Both the position numbers and the translations under genes were made by a program. The notes under the pieces were generated by a model that saw only the letters and a list, made by a program, of their open reading frames with translations, was not told the DNA's origin and ran no database searches. This document shows, piece by piece, positions 1-11,079 of a stretch of 64,000 nt of DNA. The DNA lies in contig OZ018328.1 of the NCBI GenBank assembly GCA_963969495.1, positions 1 through 64,000 of the forward strand. The letters run 5' to 3'. Within the stretch, counting starts at the first letter, position 1; every line of letters begins with the position of its first letter. Source of the stretch: Ceratothoa steindachneri (taxonomy: Eukaryota > Arthropoda > Malacostraca > Isopoda > Cymothoidae).

Positions 1-1190
1 TTAGCTTAGTGGTCGTGGATTTAATTACAGGGGGATTAACATAGAAGTCAAGGCTCTTCCTAATGTGGCAGCTTCGCTCAAGAGTTCAACACACTCTCAA
101 GGGAAAACGGCCTCACCAGGTAACTCTGGTTTCCGGAGAACCGCCTATCAAGCGACCTACTAAGGAGGAGTCTCAGTAACCACACTAACAAACATTCACT
201 TTTCCTTCAATATATCATATTAAGACAAGCCAAAATTCGCGAAAAACTAAATATCTTTTCAATGCTTTGTCTTTAAACCAATTTCCTTCTTAAAACTTTT
301 CAAAATTATTTCAGTTTCGAATGAACTTAAAAAAAGACCTTAGAAGATGAACATTTATGAAAATTGAAAAAGTTCACTTCTTTTATAGATAGGCAAAAAG
401 GCTGTGTCATTTTACTTTTACTTTTATTATTCGAAGGGTGAATATGTCTTCACCTTTTAAGGAAACAATCGGCTGTTAACTCATCGACCCATCGGGTGAT
501 GGGTGGTGTTACGATGCCCCAGATACGAATGAAACCCCGAGGGACGGCAGGTTCTCCTGACCCAAGTGTCCCAAGAGAACCTGGTGCTCCTGACTCTCTC
601 TGGTCGTCCTTTTTACCTCTTTTGAATCTCCAACTTTATTTGCCGCGCCTGAAAAGACCAAATAAAGGAGGAAAGATGGCGTTACACGTTCTGAAATAAA
701 ATAGGGTTGCCATCCATTCTCATTTCGATATTTGCTATTAATTTTAAGCAAATTGTCTGACATTAAAACCAAATGTGTTGAAATGCTTGATAGGACTACC
801 ACCCGGCCCCCCTAAAGGCCAAAGCCAATTCCCTCCTTTTATTCTCTTCTCAACTATTTTGTCGAATCAGAGGAGGCAGCTTAAAGGTCTCTAAATCGTC
901 GACTATTATGATAGTAAAGAGCCCGCAAGAGGCTAAAATAAATTATACCCACTACTCTCCTCCCCCACCTTCCTCTCTAAAACCCCTCGTACTGTCAATG
1001 GGTAGTGAGACGAGAGAGAGGAGACCAATCCTTTATTCCATTCATAATTTATCAATTTTTAGTCACGTGCGACCCTACATCTGACTATGTGGTCGGTCGG
1101 TCGGTTTCCGTTTTGCTTTTTTTGTTTGGGTTATGTAACTATTCGACCGATTCTAACGAAATTTGAAACTCGTATTTGTTTTACATTCTC
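1..1190. other. No gene recognised (AT-rich non-coding)
   Basis: I see no coherent coding signal, RNA gene or known repeat here. Short open frames on both strands near 500-800 overlap each other and lack domains or codon structure, so they look like chance. The stretch just before 1,195 leads into the low-complexity block. Confidence 0.5.
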
Positions 1191-1194
1191 TTTC

Positions 1195-2904
1195 GAATCC
1201 TCACATACACATATTACACTACCACCAGCTAAACCACGTAAACCCCTACCACCTACACCCCTACAACCTACACCACCACAACATACACCACCACACCCGT
1301 CACCAATTCCAACTACACCGCAGGCAGCTGCACCACTACCAGATACATCAGCTAAACCATGACCGCATACACTACCAACGCCTAGGCCACAACCTCCTAA
1401 ACTATCACCACCTACACCACCATTAGCTACACTACCACCACCTACCCCACCATCGAATATACCAACTAAAACTCTATCAACACCACCACCACCACCTGCT
1501 ACACCATCACCACCTAATCACCACCATGTTAATCACCTACACTACCACCAACAACTAATCTACCACCAGCTACACCAGACCTACCTACTCCACCACCACC
1601 TACTCCAGCACCATCACCTACAACACGACCACCTACACCACAATCATACACCCCCCCTATATCACCTACACCACAATCACACACCACCTCCACCTATATT
1701 ACCTACACCACAATCATACACCACCTCCACCTATATCACCTACACCACAATCATACACCACCACCACCTACATCACTACCACCTACTCCAGCACCATCAC
1801 CTACAACAACACCACCTAGATCACCTACACTACAATCATACACCACCACCACCACCTAAAGAACCATCAGCACTTACTCCACTACCTACATCACCACCAA
1901 CTAGATCACCAACTACACCACCAACACCTATATCACCTCGGCCTACAACACCACTACCTAGATCACCACCACCACCTACCCCATCACCTACAAAACCAAT
2001 ACCTACACCACCAACACCTACAACACGACCACATACTCCACCACCACCTACTAAACTACACCTACTCCACCACCACCAACATCACCCATACCTACACCCA
2101 CACACCCTCCCCCACCACCATCTACACCACCTCCTACTCCAGCATCGTATATACCACCACCTGAACCTACTCCACCATCACCTATACAACTACCATCATA
2201 TACTCCACCCGCACTTACATCACCACTACCTACATCACCACCACCTACACCAAAGCGAACTACCCCACGACCACCTACCCAACCACCAACTCAACCACCT
2301 AAACCTACAGCACTCTCACCTACACCACCACTACCTACAACACGACCAAAAACACTACAACAACCTAAACAACAACCACGTACCCCACCACCAGATACAC
2401 CACCACTACTAACAACACCACCACCACCACTTACAACATTATTACCTATACCACCGCGTTAATCACCTACATCACCACTATCTACACCGCGACCACCTAA
2501 TTCACCATCAACCACACCACCACCACCCCATCAGGACCTACCCCACAACATCCTACATCACCGCCACCACCCCACCACTACCTACCCCACAACCTCCTAC
2601 ATCACCACCACATTCACCCCTACTCCACTATCACATACACCGCCACCAGCTACACCACCCCTCCACCTCCAGCACCTACACCAACACCACCTACCCCAAC
2701 ACTATCTACCCACCACCACCTACACCGACTCCACTTACTCAACCACTACCTAGGCCACCACCATCACCTCACTACCACTTATCCCACAACCTCTTAAAGC
2801 ACCACCAACTACACCGCCATCACATACACCCCATCCTTTAGTCCACCATCGCATATACCGCCACCACCTAAACCCCGACCACCCACACCACTACCCCTAC
2901 ACCT
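1195..2904. repeat. Low-complexity ACC/CCT/TAC-rich satellite-like block
   Basis: About 1.7 kb consists almost wholly of degenerate triplet-like blocks such as CACCTACACCACCACC, with very little G on the plus strand. Locally there is a higher-order period: the motif CTATAT recurs at 1,657, 1,694 and 1,731, a 37-bp spacing with nearly identical sequence between. Short open frames rich in Pro, Thr and His are by-products of the triplet composition; none has a start context or stays open through the block, so I do not call a protein. The block stops abruptly where a LINE fragment begins at about 2,905. Confidence 0.85.
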
Positions 2905-3890
2905 CTTCGCCATATGGGCCTTTCCTTCCACCTCTATGCTGATGACACTCAGATATACCTTTCCTCATCCCCTGTGTCCTTCGCTCAATCTATTACTAAG
3001 CTCCTTTCACCCTACACCTCCATAAACGAATGGCTGTCTGCCAACTTTCTCAAACTTAGCCACGATAATACTGAAGTTCTCCTTGTTGGTACCGCTTCGA
3101 TGGTGGAGAAATCTAAAGCTCTCTTCCCCTCCCTTAACCTTAGGGTAACCAATGTCGCCCTCTCTGATACCGTCAGTAATCTTGGTGTTATTTTCGACGA
3201 GCAACTCTCGTTTAAACCGCACATCCATCGTATCTGTAAGTCTTCCCTCGGTTTCCTCCGCAACTTCTCACGTGTTCGATCCCATTTTGATCGACGAAGC
3301 CTCGATACTGCTATTCATGCCTTCGTCACTACACGCTTAGACTACTGCAATTCTTTTCTAGTGAATCTCCCTTCTTCGTCACTTTGCCCCCTACAACTAT
3401 TTCAAAACTATGCTGCCCGGCCCCTCCTTCGCCGCCCCCAGTTCTCTCCTTCGATGCCTCTGTTACAGGAGCTACACTGGTTACCTATTCGCTTCCGTGC
3501 CCACTATAAAATTCTTCTCATCACCTACAAGGCCCTAAACCTCGAGGCTCCACATTATCTCTCGCCTGCCCTCTCCCGTCGTCAAGCTCCTCGGGCACAC
3601 TGGTCTAACCTCGCTCGCCTCCTGAGCACTCCTCGTTCTGTCCTCTGCTCGATGAGTGACCGCTCCTTCTCAGTTTGTGCTCCTAGACTCTGGAATGCTC
3701 TTCCTGCCGAAGTCCGATCCTCTCCCTCCCTTGCTACTTTTAAACGTCTCCTGAAGGCTCATCTCTTCAGAATTGCCTTCTCTCCCCTGTAAACTTTCTA
3801 TATACTCGCTACACAACCTGCGCTCTGGGAGGGCTAACAGCCCTGAAGGGCGCATTATAAATACCTATTATTATAATTATATTATTATAT
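2905..3890 (+). mobile_element. 5'-truncated L2/CR1-type LINE (3' end)
   Basis: The insertion begins inside the reverse transcriptase just upstream of the YADD active site and runs to a 3' end typical of the L2 group, a GCGCATTATAAATA-like tail followed by ATT microsatellite (about 3,848-3,890). It is 5'-truncated, as is usual for these elements, and abuts the ACC-rich block directly. I see no clear target-site duplication because the upstream flank is repetitive. Confidence 0.85.
2914..3792 (+). CDS. Partial LINE ORF2: C-terminal half of reverse transcriptase
   Basis: The frame is open for 292 codons from an internal Met. Residues 6-13 contain FHLYADDT, the RT palm motif with its catalytic Asp pair. 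Residues around 142-168 read RLDYCNSFLVNLPSSSL and then the QNYAARPLL block, and LHWLPIRFRAHYKILL follows near 190. These blocks typify the thumb and C-terminal region of L2/CR1/Rex1-type LINE proteins. The family protein also has an endonuclease and RT fingers, which are missing here by 5' truncation, so the fragment cannot act alone. The frame is unbroken, suggesting a fairly young insertion. The Met is only the first in frame, not a true start. Confidence 0.9.
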   Translation: MGLSFHLYADDTQIYLSSSPVSFAQSITKLLSPYTSINEWLSANFLKLSHDNTEVLLVGTASMVEKSKALFPSLNLRVTNVALSDTVSNLGVIFDEQLSFKPHIHRICKSSLGFLRNFSRVRSHFDRRSLDTAIHAFVTTRLDYCNSFLVNLPSSSLCPLQLFQNYAARPLLRRPQFSPSMPLLQELHWLPIRFRAHYKILLITYKALNLEAPHYLSPALSRRQAPRAHWSNLARLLSTPRSVLCSMSDRSFSVCAPRLWNALPAEVRSSPSLATFKRLLKAHLFRIAFSPL

Positions 3891-4079
3891 GAATTTATCC
3901 AAGATCGTTGATTCAGCGTAGCTGTACGAGGAGTCCTTTTCGGCCCCAGACAGCAGAGAGAGGAAGTGTATCAATGTAACACTCTTTGCTCTGAGCATCT
4001 AAGGTATCAGCTGGGTGCTGCCGGAAGATCTCGCTACGCTCTCCGTATACAACATTTATATTTATTTTAGTGCGACCAA

Positions 4080-4812
4080 GATTCCAACACTAGAATGTCA
4101 ACTCCGCTATCATGGATTGGATCGTATTAGGTTCTGCCCAGGATACCATCATTGATGCTACCACCATTCACTACTTCTCACCAAACCTCTGCTCCAAATG
4201 CCTCCATAACGACAGGATTATTTCATTTGACATTTTTGGAGCACACTTCGTGTTATGTTGGATCAGTCTCAATGTATGTGGACTAGGGGTCCGCTTCCAC
4301 GCCGTATCCCTTCTGTCTAAGGTGAATTTTAACGGAGAGCTGTTTTCAATACACCACTCACGGACGAAATAACGCCTTGTTTTCGATTCGAGTACCATAC
4401 CGTGACATATAGCGACTAAAAGAGCTCATTGAGTGATCGCTAAACATTGTCATAATCTACGCACGCCATGGATTGAGGTATCCGTGATACCACGGTTGCA
4501 GCGACTAGGCAGGATTTCTATATTATCTACTCTTGGGTTTCTGGACATGTGGGGATTGCCGATGACGGTGTTAACAGGCACGAGTGGGTTGAGCAACAAG
4601 ACCAGCATTTTTCTCTTCCTCACAATGACTACATGGCATGAATAAAATTGGTTCTTCGAGCTGCCTGGCAAATAAGATAGTAAACGGCCAATAGGAACAT
4701 AAAGTTGCGTTCCATCGGACGCGAACTGTTTCTTGGACAAATCTATCAATGCATCCAGATAGTGAGATTCCTTTCTGTCGTCTTCAAATTGGGAACATTC
4801 GTGGTATTTTTT
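4080..4812 (+). mobile_element. Family A LINE fragment, plus orientation (RNase H region)
   Basis: In sense on the plus strand the sequence matches the family A RNase H region seen antisense at 6.2-6.9 kb. About 4,200-4,360 resembles the segment before the TDGSK block. About 4,500-4,660 reads IIYSWVSGHVGIADDG, the third RNase H motif, followed by the C-terminal linker. Frameshifts and stops interrupt it. It runs tail to tail into a minus-orientation family A fragment, so 4.44-4.81 kb and 4.90-5.25 kb form a rough inverted repeat around an A-rich spacer of about 90 bp. Confidence 0.7.
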
Positions 4813-4889
4813 TAAATTGAAAAGCACAAAGATAAAAAAAACAGGAACGAAGGCTATGAAACTAGCTATAAAAACAACAAATGACAAAA

Positions 4890-5794
4890 AAGACAAGAAG
4901 GCTCGAAGTGTGTCCAATTCGGAGAAGAAAGAAAACAACATGAATCCATTGTGACATTGGGGGTTAGGTCCATGGGAACAATCGTAGCGCAATGGCACGC
5001 ATTTATAAGTTCCCGTCGGCCCTCTCCTATTTTCTTTGCCAAGCATGAAGTGCGTAACGCTGGTGTAGTCGAGCATTCATGGGGATTTTTGGCGCTCTTT
5101 CGTCGCGATCATTTCCAGCAAGTCCAAGACCCAGCAGAACATAGTCTAACGGATACCAGGGTTTGTAGAGATTCCAATGCCCCAAGTGTACTCAGGTCGC
5201 TTTGTCAGTCGTTATATATCGCAATCCAGTCTCGGAGCCAGGGCACGACATGTTATCTCCCGTACCGAGCGGTCTATTGGAACCAGATGGGCCGTGAATA
5301 CAGACGCAGCGCCTGGTAGAACTCCACTGACTGCAAACAGAGGGGAAACGGAATGAAAACTGACTCACTCTTTGGACTTAGAGCCATCGGTATTCACATG
5401 CACGGTTCTAACGTCACAGGAAGAGTGCTTGCAAAAGGCCGAACGCAGGACTCCCGGAGCTTTAGAAGCTTTGGCAGCAGAGGCGTGGCCACAAATATCA
5501 AAGGTGGTACCCTCAAGACTTGTGCCCTTGGAAGAACCATGGGTGCCACGTGCATTAAAGCTACACCGAGCTCTCAAAAGAGTTTCCTAGCCGTAAACCA
5601 AAAGGACCTGAGGTATGAGTGGCTTCTCTTGGTGGCATATTCACCGTCGAAATCAGCTGCGAATGCAATGATAGTTGTTGGCGACCTAGGTAGGCGCCGG
5701 GCTCACGCGTACAGGTAAATAGTGGACGGCGTAGAGCGAGTGGTATCTGACAAGATGGATCTCAATGGGGCACTTGCTGAAGGCAGCGGTTGCC
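4890..5794 (-). mobile_element. Family A LINE fragment, minus orientation (RT C-terminus to RNase H)
   Basis: Read on the minus strand this covers the end of the RT region (about 5,700-5,790, matching 7,150-7,250 of the full copy), the first RNase H strand (VNTDGSKSKE at about 5,365-5,400, carrying the first catalytic Asp), and then the C-terminal RNase H and tail region down to about 4,900. It contains frameshifts and is joined at its upstream end to the 3' end of the long family A copy. Confidence 0.75.
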
Positions 5795-6099
5795 AGGGGC
5801 GGGCGACTGCAGAACTGAGCATAAGTCGCTATATACAACATAGCCTACTAGCAGGCTATATTAAAAAAAATAAAAGAGAATAAATACTAATAAATAACTA
5901 ATAAATAACAACGATAAGCAATAACGAAAAAAATTAACAGGACAAGAAGGAAGCATAGTCGGGAGTAGGCCCGCCCCTCGTCGGCGCAGGAATATGCTAC
6001 GACCTACAAAAAAGAAACACAAAAAAGATAAAATAAAGTGGAGGCGGCCAGCTTCCTCCAAAAAGTCGTAAAGTCCATGTGTATGAAAAAGCCCCGAGT

Positions 6100-7290
6100 A
6101 CAAGGGACAAGCAGTTGCGACGGAACTCATCTTGGTACTGGGACAGTTAACATGCGCGGATATCGCCCAGTCTTGGACATTCAACAAGAATGTGCCGAAC
6201 AGTCTGAGGGACAACCCATTCTTCACAGTATGACGCAGGCGAGCGCTCCATCAAATGGCGGTGCTTCCCGCGACTGTTTCCAATTTAGAGACGACCGAAA
6301 GCAACCTGAAGCCGGCAGAGCAGTAGAGGTTAGGTGCATGGGAACAGTAGCGACGCAATGGGACGCAACATTAGGTTTCTCTCGACCGTCTCCCATATTC
6401 TTTATCAAGGAGCCCAAAGAGGTGCCTGTATTCCTGCCATGTAGTCGCTGGGGGACACAGCGAAATGCTCGTGCGGTCACCCAGTCCTTGCGGACTCTTT
6501 GGCACCTTAATCCGCGCGCTCATTTCCCGCAATTCTTGCACGTCCAGGAACCCAGCAGAAGATAATCTGGACATCCGCCTGGCTTGCCAAAACCGTGGCG
6601 TCACGGATATCGCGGACCAGAGGATGCGGAGATTCCAATGCCCCGAGAGCACTCAGGGCGCTTTGTGACTTGTTATAAATCACAATCCAGTCTCCGAACC
6701 GGGCACGTCGCGTAATCTCCTGTACCGAGCGATGTATTGCAACCAGCTCGGCCTTGAAGATTTTTACACCGACCGACAGAGCCCCGCTGACTTAAAGCAG
6801 ATGGGATACGGAATGGAAACTGACCCCCTATTAGGACCTGGAGGCATCCGTCTACACTGGCACAGTTCTAGTATGACACGAAGTGTGCTCGAAATAGGCC
6901 GAATCTGTAGAAGATTTCGGAGAACAGCGTGGCGACAAATGGTCAAAACTAGTACCCTTGAGGGTGATATCCTGGGCCGAACCAGGGGCGCCACGACACG
7001 AGAGCTATACTTAGAATTAGAAAGAGTTTCCTATTCCAAAACCCAAAGGGGCTAGTGTATGACTGGCGTCTCTCAGTGGCATAGGCATCGTGAAATCAGC
7101 TGCGGATGCAGTAAGAGCTGTTGGCGACTGAGGGAGGCGTCGGGCTCGCGCGTACAGGCGAATAATGTACTGTGCACGGCGTAGAGCGAGTGGCATCTCC
7201 CCAGATCGACAAGAAGGCTCGCAATAAGGAAAGTACGGAAAGCAAAGGGCCAAGCGAAGGCCAGTGTTGTGGATCGAATCCACCTCCCAC
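6100..7290 (-). pseudogene. Family A ORF2, RNase H domain and C-terminal tail (copy A1)
   Basis: After the thumb, the minus strand encodes an RNase H domain in broken frames. Its first motif lies near 6,810-6,850. The segment near 6,540-6,660 reads ALSALGALES and then IIFCWVPG, the second and third motifs; the copy near 39.0 kb preserves EIIYCWVPGHVRIAGNEVAK. The C-terminal tail around 6,170-6,220 corresponds to TVRHILVECPN, well kept at 38.7 kb and typical of the end of I-element ORF2. RNase H after the RT is a defining trait of the I group. Confidence 0.8.
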
Positions 7291-7355
7291 AATACACGCT
7301 CAGCTGCGGATGCATAAAACTCACATCCGTTGTCGAGCTTCGAACGATTAAAGGA

Positions 7356-8000
7356 TCAATAAAAAATTAAAGCAGTAACCCTATCGGCGCTCCAAGCGCC
7401 GAACATCAAGTAACAAGGAATATCCATAGCGCGGGTACAAGAGATACTAAGGCTGCGAATATTAGCCTCCCAGGGGAGGCGTCGGTCAAATACAAGATCA
7501 AAGAAACGGTGCGAGTCCACCAATTCCAGGCGCACCCCATTGAGAAATAACTCTGGGTCAGAGTGGAGCTGTGAATGACGGCAGAAGTGCACCACCTTAG
7601 TCTTACCCAGAGAAAACGAAGCCTGTGCGCTTCTGCATAGCAAGAGAGGCAGTTCAATGCCTGTTGGATTCGACGCTCCAGAGTTGGCATCTGGGCCACG
7701 CCAAAAGAGATCGAAATGTCGTCCACGTAGAGGCTAGCTAGAACATCTTCTGGCAGCACTGAGGTAATGCCGTTGATGTTCATGGCAAAGATTGTGACAC
7801 TGAGGACGCTTTCCTGTGAAACACCCTCTTCCTACTCTCTTGAGCCGTAGGGGGCTCCCCCACCGGTATAGAGAATCGACGATCTCGCAATAATTCAGAT
7901 ATAAAGATTGGGAGGCGTCCGCTCGCCTCCATTGGTGGAGAGTCTCCATGATACTGTATCGCCATGACGTATCATAGGCTTTCTCCAGATCAAAAAACAC
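7356..8000 (-). pseudogene. Family A ORF2, RT palm and thumb, frameshifted (copy A1)
   Basis: FFDLEKAYDTSWR at the start of the 8,000-7,734 piece is RT motif A with the first catalytic Asp. ASLYVDDISISFG in the 7,783-7,406 piece is motif C with the YVDD pair. FSLGKTKVVHF (7,643-7,356 piece) is the motif D/E region, followed by RFFDLVFDRRLPWEANIRSL, typical of the I-group thumb. At least two frame changes separate these motifs, so no active enzyme can be made. Other copies show YADD (33.2 kb) and YMDD (55.1 kb) at the same site. Confidence 0.85.
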
Positions 8001-8016
8001 AGTGGCCTAGTGCTGT

Positions 8017-9129
8017 CTACGAAGAAAAGCCTCGCAGACGGCATTTTCCGGTCGGAGCAGAGCATCCGATGTGGAGATGGAACTTGCGGAAGCCGCACTG
8101 GGAAGAAGACAGATGGCCTCCGCTGTCCAGGAAATAGGCTAATCTAACATTTACAAATTTCTCCATCAACTTGCACACGCAAGAGGTTAGAGAGATTGGG
8201 CGGAAACCGGTCGGAGTGGAGTGATCTCTCCCCGGCTTGCCAAAGGCAAGCACAGTAGCGATTCGCCAGGAGTCTGGGAGAAGACCTTCCACCCAGATCC
8301 TGTTGAACAAATCTAACAGAAAGGCTATGCCTCGCTCACCCAGGTGTCGTAGCATGGCGTACGGGACATCGTCCGGACCATGGGCGGTGTCCGCGCACGA
8401 GGCGAGAGCGGAACGCAACTCACTCACAGTAAACCTGTCGTTGAAGGGTTCTCCGCCTCTGGAGGTAAAGTCCAGCCGGCGCCCTTCCGCGACATCACGA
8501 CGTGCATTGAATGCTGGCGGAGCCGCATCACGGCTAGAGAATGCGGAAAAAGCGGTCGCTAAGGATTCCGCCACGGACGCGGGGTCCGAGATTGCGGTCC
8601 CATTCTCCTGGAGAACGGGAGGGGGGTCCTGCGAGAACTTGCCCCGAATCCTTTTGACTCGCTTCCACACCTCAGCTAAAGGGGTCTTCCCGTTAAGTGA
8701 AGACACGTATGCCCGCCAAGAAGAGCGGCGGGCGTGCTTCGAAATATACCGGAACCTAGCCCTAGCCCGACGAAATTCAGCGACAGTGAAATCGTTCGGG
8801 CGGCGCTTATAGCGCATGTAGGCATAACGCTTCTGTTTGAGGGCCGTCTCACACTCGGCCGACCACCATGGGAGTGGTCGGCGTGCAAAACGGCCAGACG
8901 TCCTAGGAATAGTAGTCAGGCCCACTGCGATGAGGTTGCCGGAGAAGAACTCAACGGCATCATCTACCGACCTAAACTCCTCGACTGAGATAGAAAATTC
9001 AGTCATTTCCTGAAATGCAGGCCACCGCGCCCGCGCCAAGCACCACCGAAGAGGTCTCTCAGGCGGCAGTTGCCCTGAAAATGATATTTGAATGGGAAAG
9101 TGATCACTACCATGGACGTCATCGACCAC
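8017..9129 (-). CDS. Family A ORF2, end of endonuclease plus RT fingers (open segment)
   Basis: A 370-codon unbroken segment of ORF2. It begins with the last endonuclease motif (HGSDHFPIQ near residue 6). A linker of about 200 residues rich in Arg (CETALKQKRYAYMRYKRR) follows, then RT motifs: HGPDDVPYAMLRHLGERG (about 245), LPDSWRIATVLAFGKPGRDHS (about 280) and GFRPISLTSCVCKLMEK (about 305). These are RT motifs 0-2a of I-group elements. The frame ends near the SQCGFRK motif by a frameshift; the palm continues in other frames below 8,000. This is the best-preserved part of family A in the window. Confidence 0.9.
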   Translation of the reverse strand: MVDDVHGSDHFPIQISFSGQLPPERPLRWCLARARWPAFQEMTEFSISVEEFRSVDDAVEFFSGNLIAVGLTTIPRTSGRFARRPLPWWSAECETALKQKRYAYMRYKRRPNDFTVAEFRRARARFRYISKHARRSSWRAYVSSLNGKTPLAEVWKRVKRIRGKFSQDPPPVLQENGTAISDPASVAESLATAFSAFSSRDAAPPAFNARRDVAEGRRLDFTSRGGEPFNDRFTVSELRSALASCADTAHGPDDVPYAMLRHLGERGIAFLLDLFNRIWVEGLLPDSWRIATVLAFGKPGRDHSTPTGFRPISLTSCVCKLMEKFVNVRLAYFLDSGGHLSSSQCGFRKFHLHIGCSAPTGKCRLRGFSS

Positions 9130-9830
9130 CCCCCAATAAAATCAGGCTGTGCATCCGAAGAGCACAAAGATAGGTCAAGGCAAGAAAATGAAGCAGTTCT
9201 CGGACAGTGATGCGTAAACTCATCCACGTTTAGGACACCCATCTAAAGCTCTTCGATCAGATCAGGAAGGACTTATCCCCTGGGATTTATGGAGTGATCT
9301 CCCCAGAGAGGATGCCTGCCGTTCAGATCTCCAAGCAAGAGATAGGGCCTCGGCAACCGTGCCACGACGCGGCGGAAGTCCCCCGCGTAGACGTCAGCTG
9401 ACGGTGGAATGTACGCAGAAATGATAGTATACCTTCTATCCAGGTGCAGCTGCACAGCCACTGCCTGAAAGGAGGTATCTAAAGAGAAAGGAAGAACGGA
9501 GACATCATGCCGGGTGTAAACCGCGCATCCCCCAGCCCAGCCATCCCACGGTGGTGGGGTCGCAAGCCCCTAACACCCCGGGAGGGCAAGCAGGGGGCAC
9601 GCGCCTAGCATGGTCTCCTGCAAAAAAATAGCTAACGGGGAACGGGACGAGACGAGCCTCCGCAGCTCCTCCCAGTTGGCCCGGAGTCCACGGCAATTCC
9701 ATTGAAGGAATATGCCCTCCAGGCCTAGCTCGGAGGAGACGCAGGGGCCCTCCTCGAATTGAAGACCCTCACGGGAATGGCCGTACGCTTCCCGGGGGCA
9801 GAACCCCGGGCGCTGTTGGCCGGACAAAGC
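9000..9830 (-). pseudogene. Family A ORF2, AP-endonuclease domain, frameshifted (copy A1)
   Basis: Minus-strand pieces in different frames give the apurinic-type endonuclease in order. FLQWNCRGLRANWEEL (about 9,700) has the Asn of motif 1 and FLQETMLG (about 9,620) the catalytic Glu. QLHLDRRYTIISAYIPPSAD (about 9,430) and LLLGDLNGRHPLWGD (about 9,330) follow, and GSDHFPIQISF (about 9,110) is the final Ser-Asp-His motif. The enzyme nicks target DNA to prime reverse transcription. At least two frameshifts split the domain. It lies directly downstream of ORF1 and overlaps its end. Confidence 0.85.
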
Positions 9831-11067
9831 GCTGAAGGCGCTGTCGCCTTCGAGGACTTATTGGGGGAGGTTGGGCTCGCCATGCGAGTCTTTTCCTCCC
9901 TCCGCCTCGAAACCTTAGGCGGGCGTTGCGGCTTAGGAGGCGGGGGGGGCCCTCTTTTCGAGGAACCACCGTCTCCGAGCCACTCGCTCCACCTCGGGGC
10001 GTGGGCAAAGGAGCCGAAGCTTCTTTGTTGCTGCCCTCCTTTCGGGGGACAGCCTTAGAAACCCCCGAAGATGGCCTAGCGACCATCTTCAGGAGTGTTG
10101 CCTCCTGTGAGTCTAACGACTCGCTGGAGGCGCGTGGCCGCTTCGTCTTGCGGGAAACGGTCACGCTGGGGGAAGAGGGGGGGAGCCCTGGTTTTAACCG
10201 GGGCTGGGTATGAACCCTTTTTGCCACCAACTTTACCAGGGGAGCACCCGGGTTGGGTAGAGCCTGTAGAAGGGCTCCGAATAAGCGCGGAAACAACCGT
10301 GCTCGTTGGCCTGGAAGGCCAGGAGCAGAGGGTGCCTTTCTAACTACTGAGGCATATGACGTCCCAGGCAGAGCCACGCGCGCCAGGACAAAGTCCTTAG
10401 CCTCGCGGAATGAGAGTCTATCCTGGGCCTGAACAGCCAGGATTTCTTTCTCAAGGAGATATGCACCACATTGCTTCGAAGAAGCAGGGTGCGGCTCTCC
10501 GCAATTGATACACTTAGCCACACATGAATTGGACTTATCGTGTGCAACCTTGGAGCAATTTACACAGACTTCGGGTGACCCCGACTTTGCACGTCTACAT
10601 GAGCGATTCGTATGGCCGAAGCGGTGACAGTAATAGCACCGCGGCGGCAGTGGCACGAATGCCTTCACGCGGTCGCGGTACCAACCACAACGCACCGACT
10701 CAGGGAGCTTGTCACAGTCGAACGTGATGAAGAGTGTAGGGGTGGGTCTCGAGGCCCCTCCCTGTTTTCTCATCACACGTTCGACCTTGACCACCCCATG
10801 GTCGGCTAGCTCTAGGGTGATGTCTTCAATGGAGTAGTCAACGAGTTCCCTCACATAAACTACTCCTTTTACAAAGTTCATGGTAGAGTGCGGCGTCACA
10901 CTCACCGGGGTGCCATGAAGTGTCCGAAGAGCACTTATCTTAGCCGCCTCCGCGGGATTCGCCGCATTCGCCAGAAGGCTTCCGTCCGAGAAACGGGTCA
11001 CCTTCGGCTCTCTACCAATTGCACTAGCTAATCCTCTCCTCTGATGGATCATGTTGCCCTTGGACAA
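9769..11067 (-). CDS. Family A ORF1 (Gag-like, three CCHC zinc knuckles), partial frame
   Basis: A frame of 432 codons is open from an internal Met. Residues 1-140 form a conserved domain (TRFSDGSLL, NFVKGVVYVRELVDYS, ITLELADHG) probably corresponding to the RRM-like or pre-knuckle domain of I/Jockey ORF1. Three zinc knuckles follow: CYYCHRFGHTNRSC at 144-157, CVNCSKVAHDKSNSC at 168-182 and CINCGEPHPASSKQC at 186-200. The C-terminal part is basic and Pro/Ser-rich. ORF1 proteins of this kind bind the element RNA to form the retrotransposition particle. The true start lies upstream but is cut off by a frameshift near 11,075. The last part probably runs out of frame, because it overlaps the start of the endonuclease. 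Confidence 0.85.
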   Translation of the reverse strand: MSKGNMIHQRRGLASAIGREPKVTRFSDGSLLANAANPAEAAKISALRTLHGTPVSVTPHSTMNFVKGVVYVRELVDYSIEDITLELADHGVVKVERVMRKQGGASRPTPTLFITFDCDKLPESVRCGWYRDRVKAFVPLPPRCYYCHRFGHTNRSCRRAKSGSPEVCVNCSKVAHDKSNSCVAKCINCGEPHPASSKQCGAYLLEKEILAVQAQDRLSFREAKDFVLARVALPGTSYASVVRKAPSAPGLPGQRARLFPRLFGALLQALPNPGAPLVKLVAKRVHTQPRLKPGLPPSSPSVTVSRKTKRPRASSESLDSQEATLLKMVARPSSGVSKAVPRKEGSNKEASAPLPTPRGGASGSETVVPRKEGPPRLLSRNARLRFRGGGRKRLAWRAQPPPISPRRRQRLQRFVRPTAPGVLPPGSVRPFP

Positions 11068-11079
11068 CAGTTGAGCGAA

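Noticed and set aside
1087..1426. Pro/Thr- or His-rich open frames in the ACC-rich block
   Set aside because: They exist in more than one frame because of triplet composition, have no start context and do not extend through the repeat.
4450..5076. A 208-codon minus-strand frame with a hydrophobic stretch, resembling a membrane protein
   Set aside because: It runs across the junction of two oppositely oriented LINE fragments and its hydrophobic part is the A-rich spacer read antisense.
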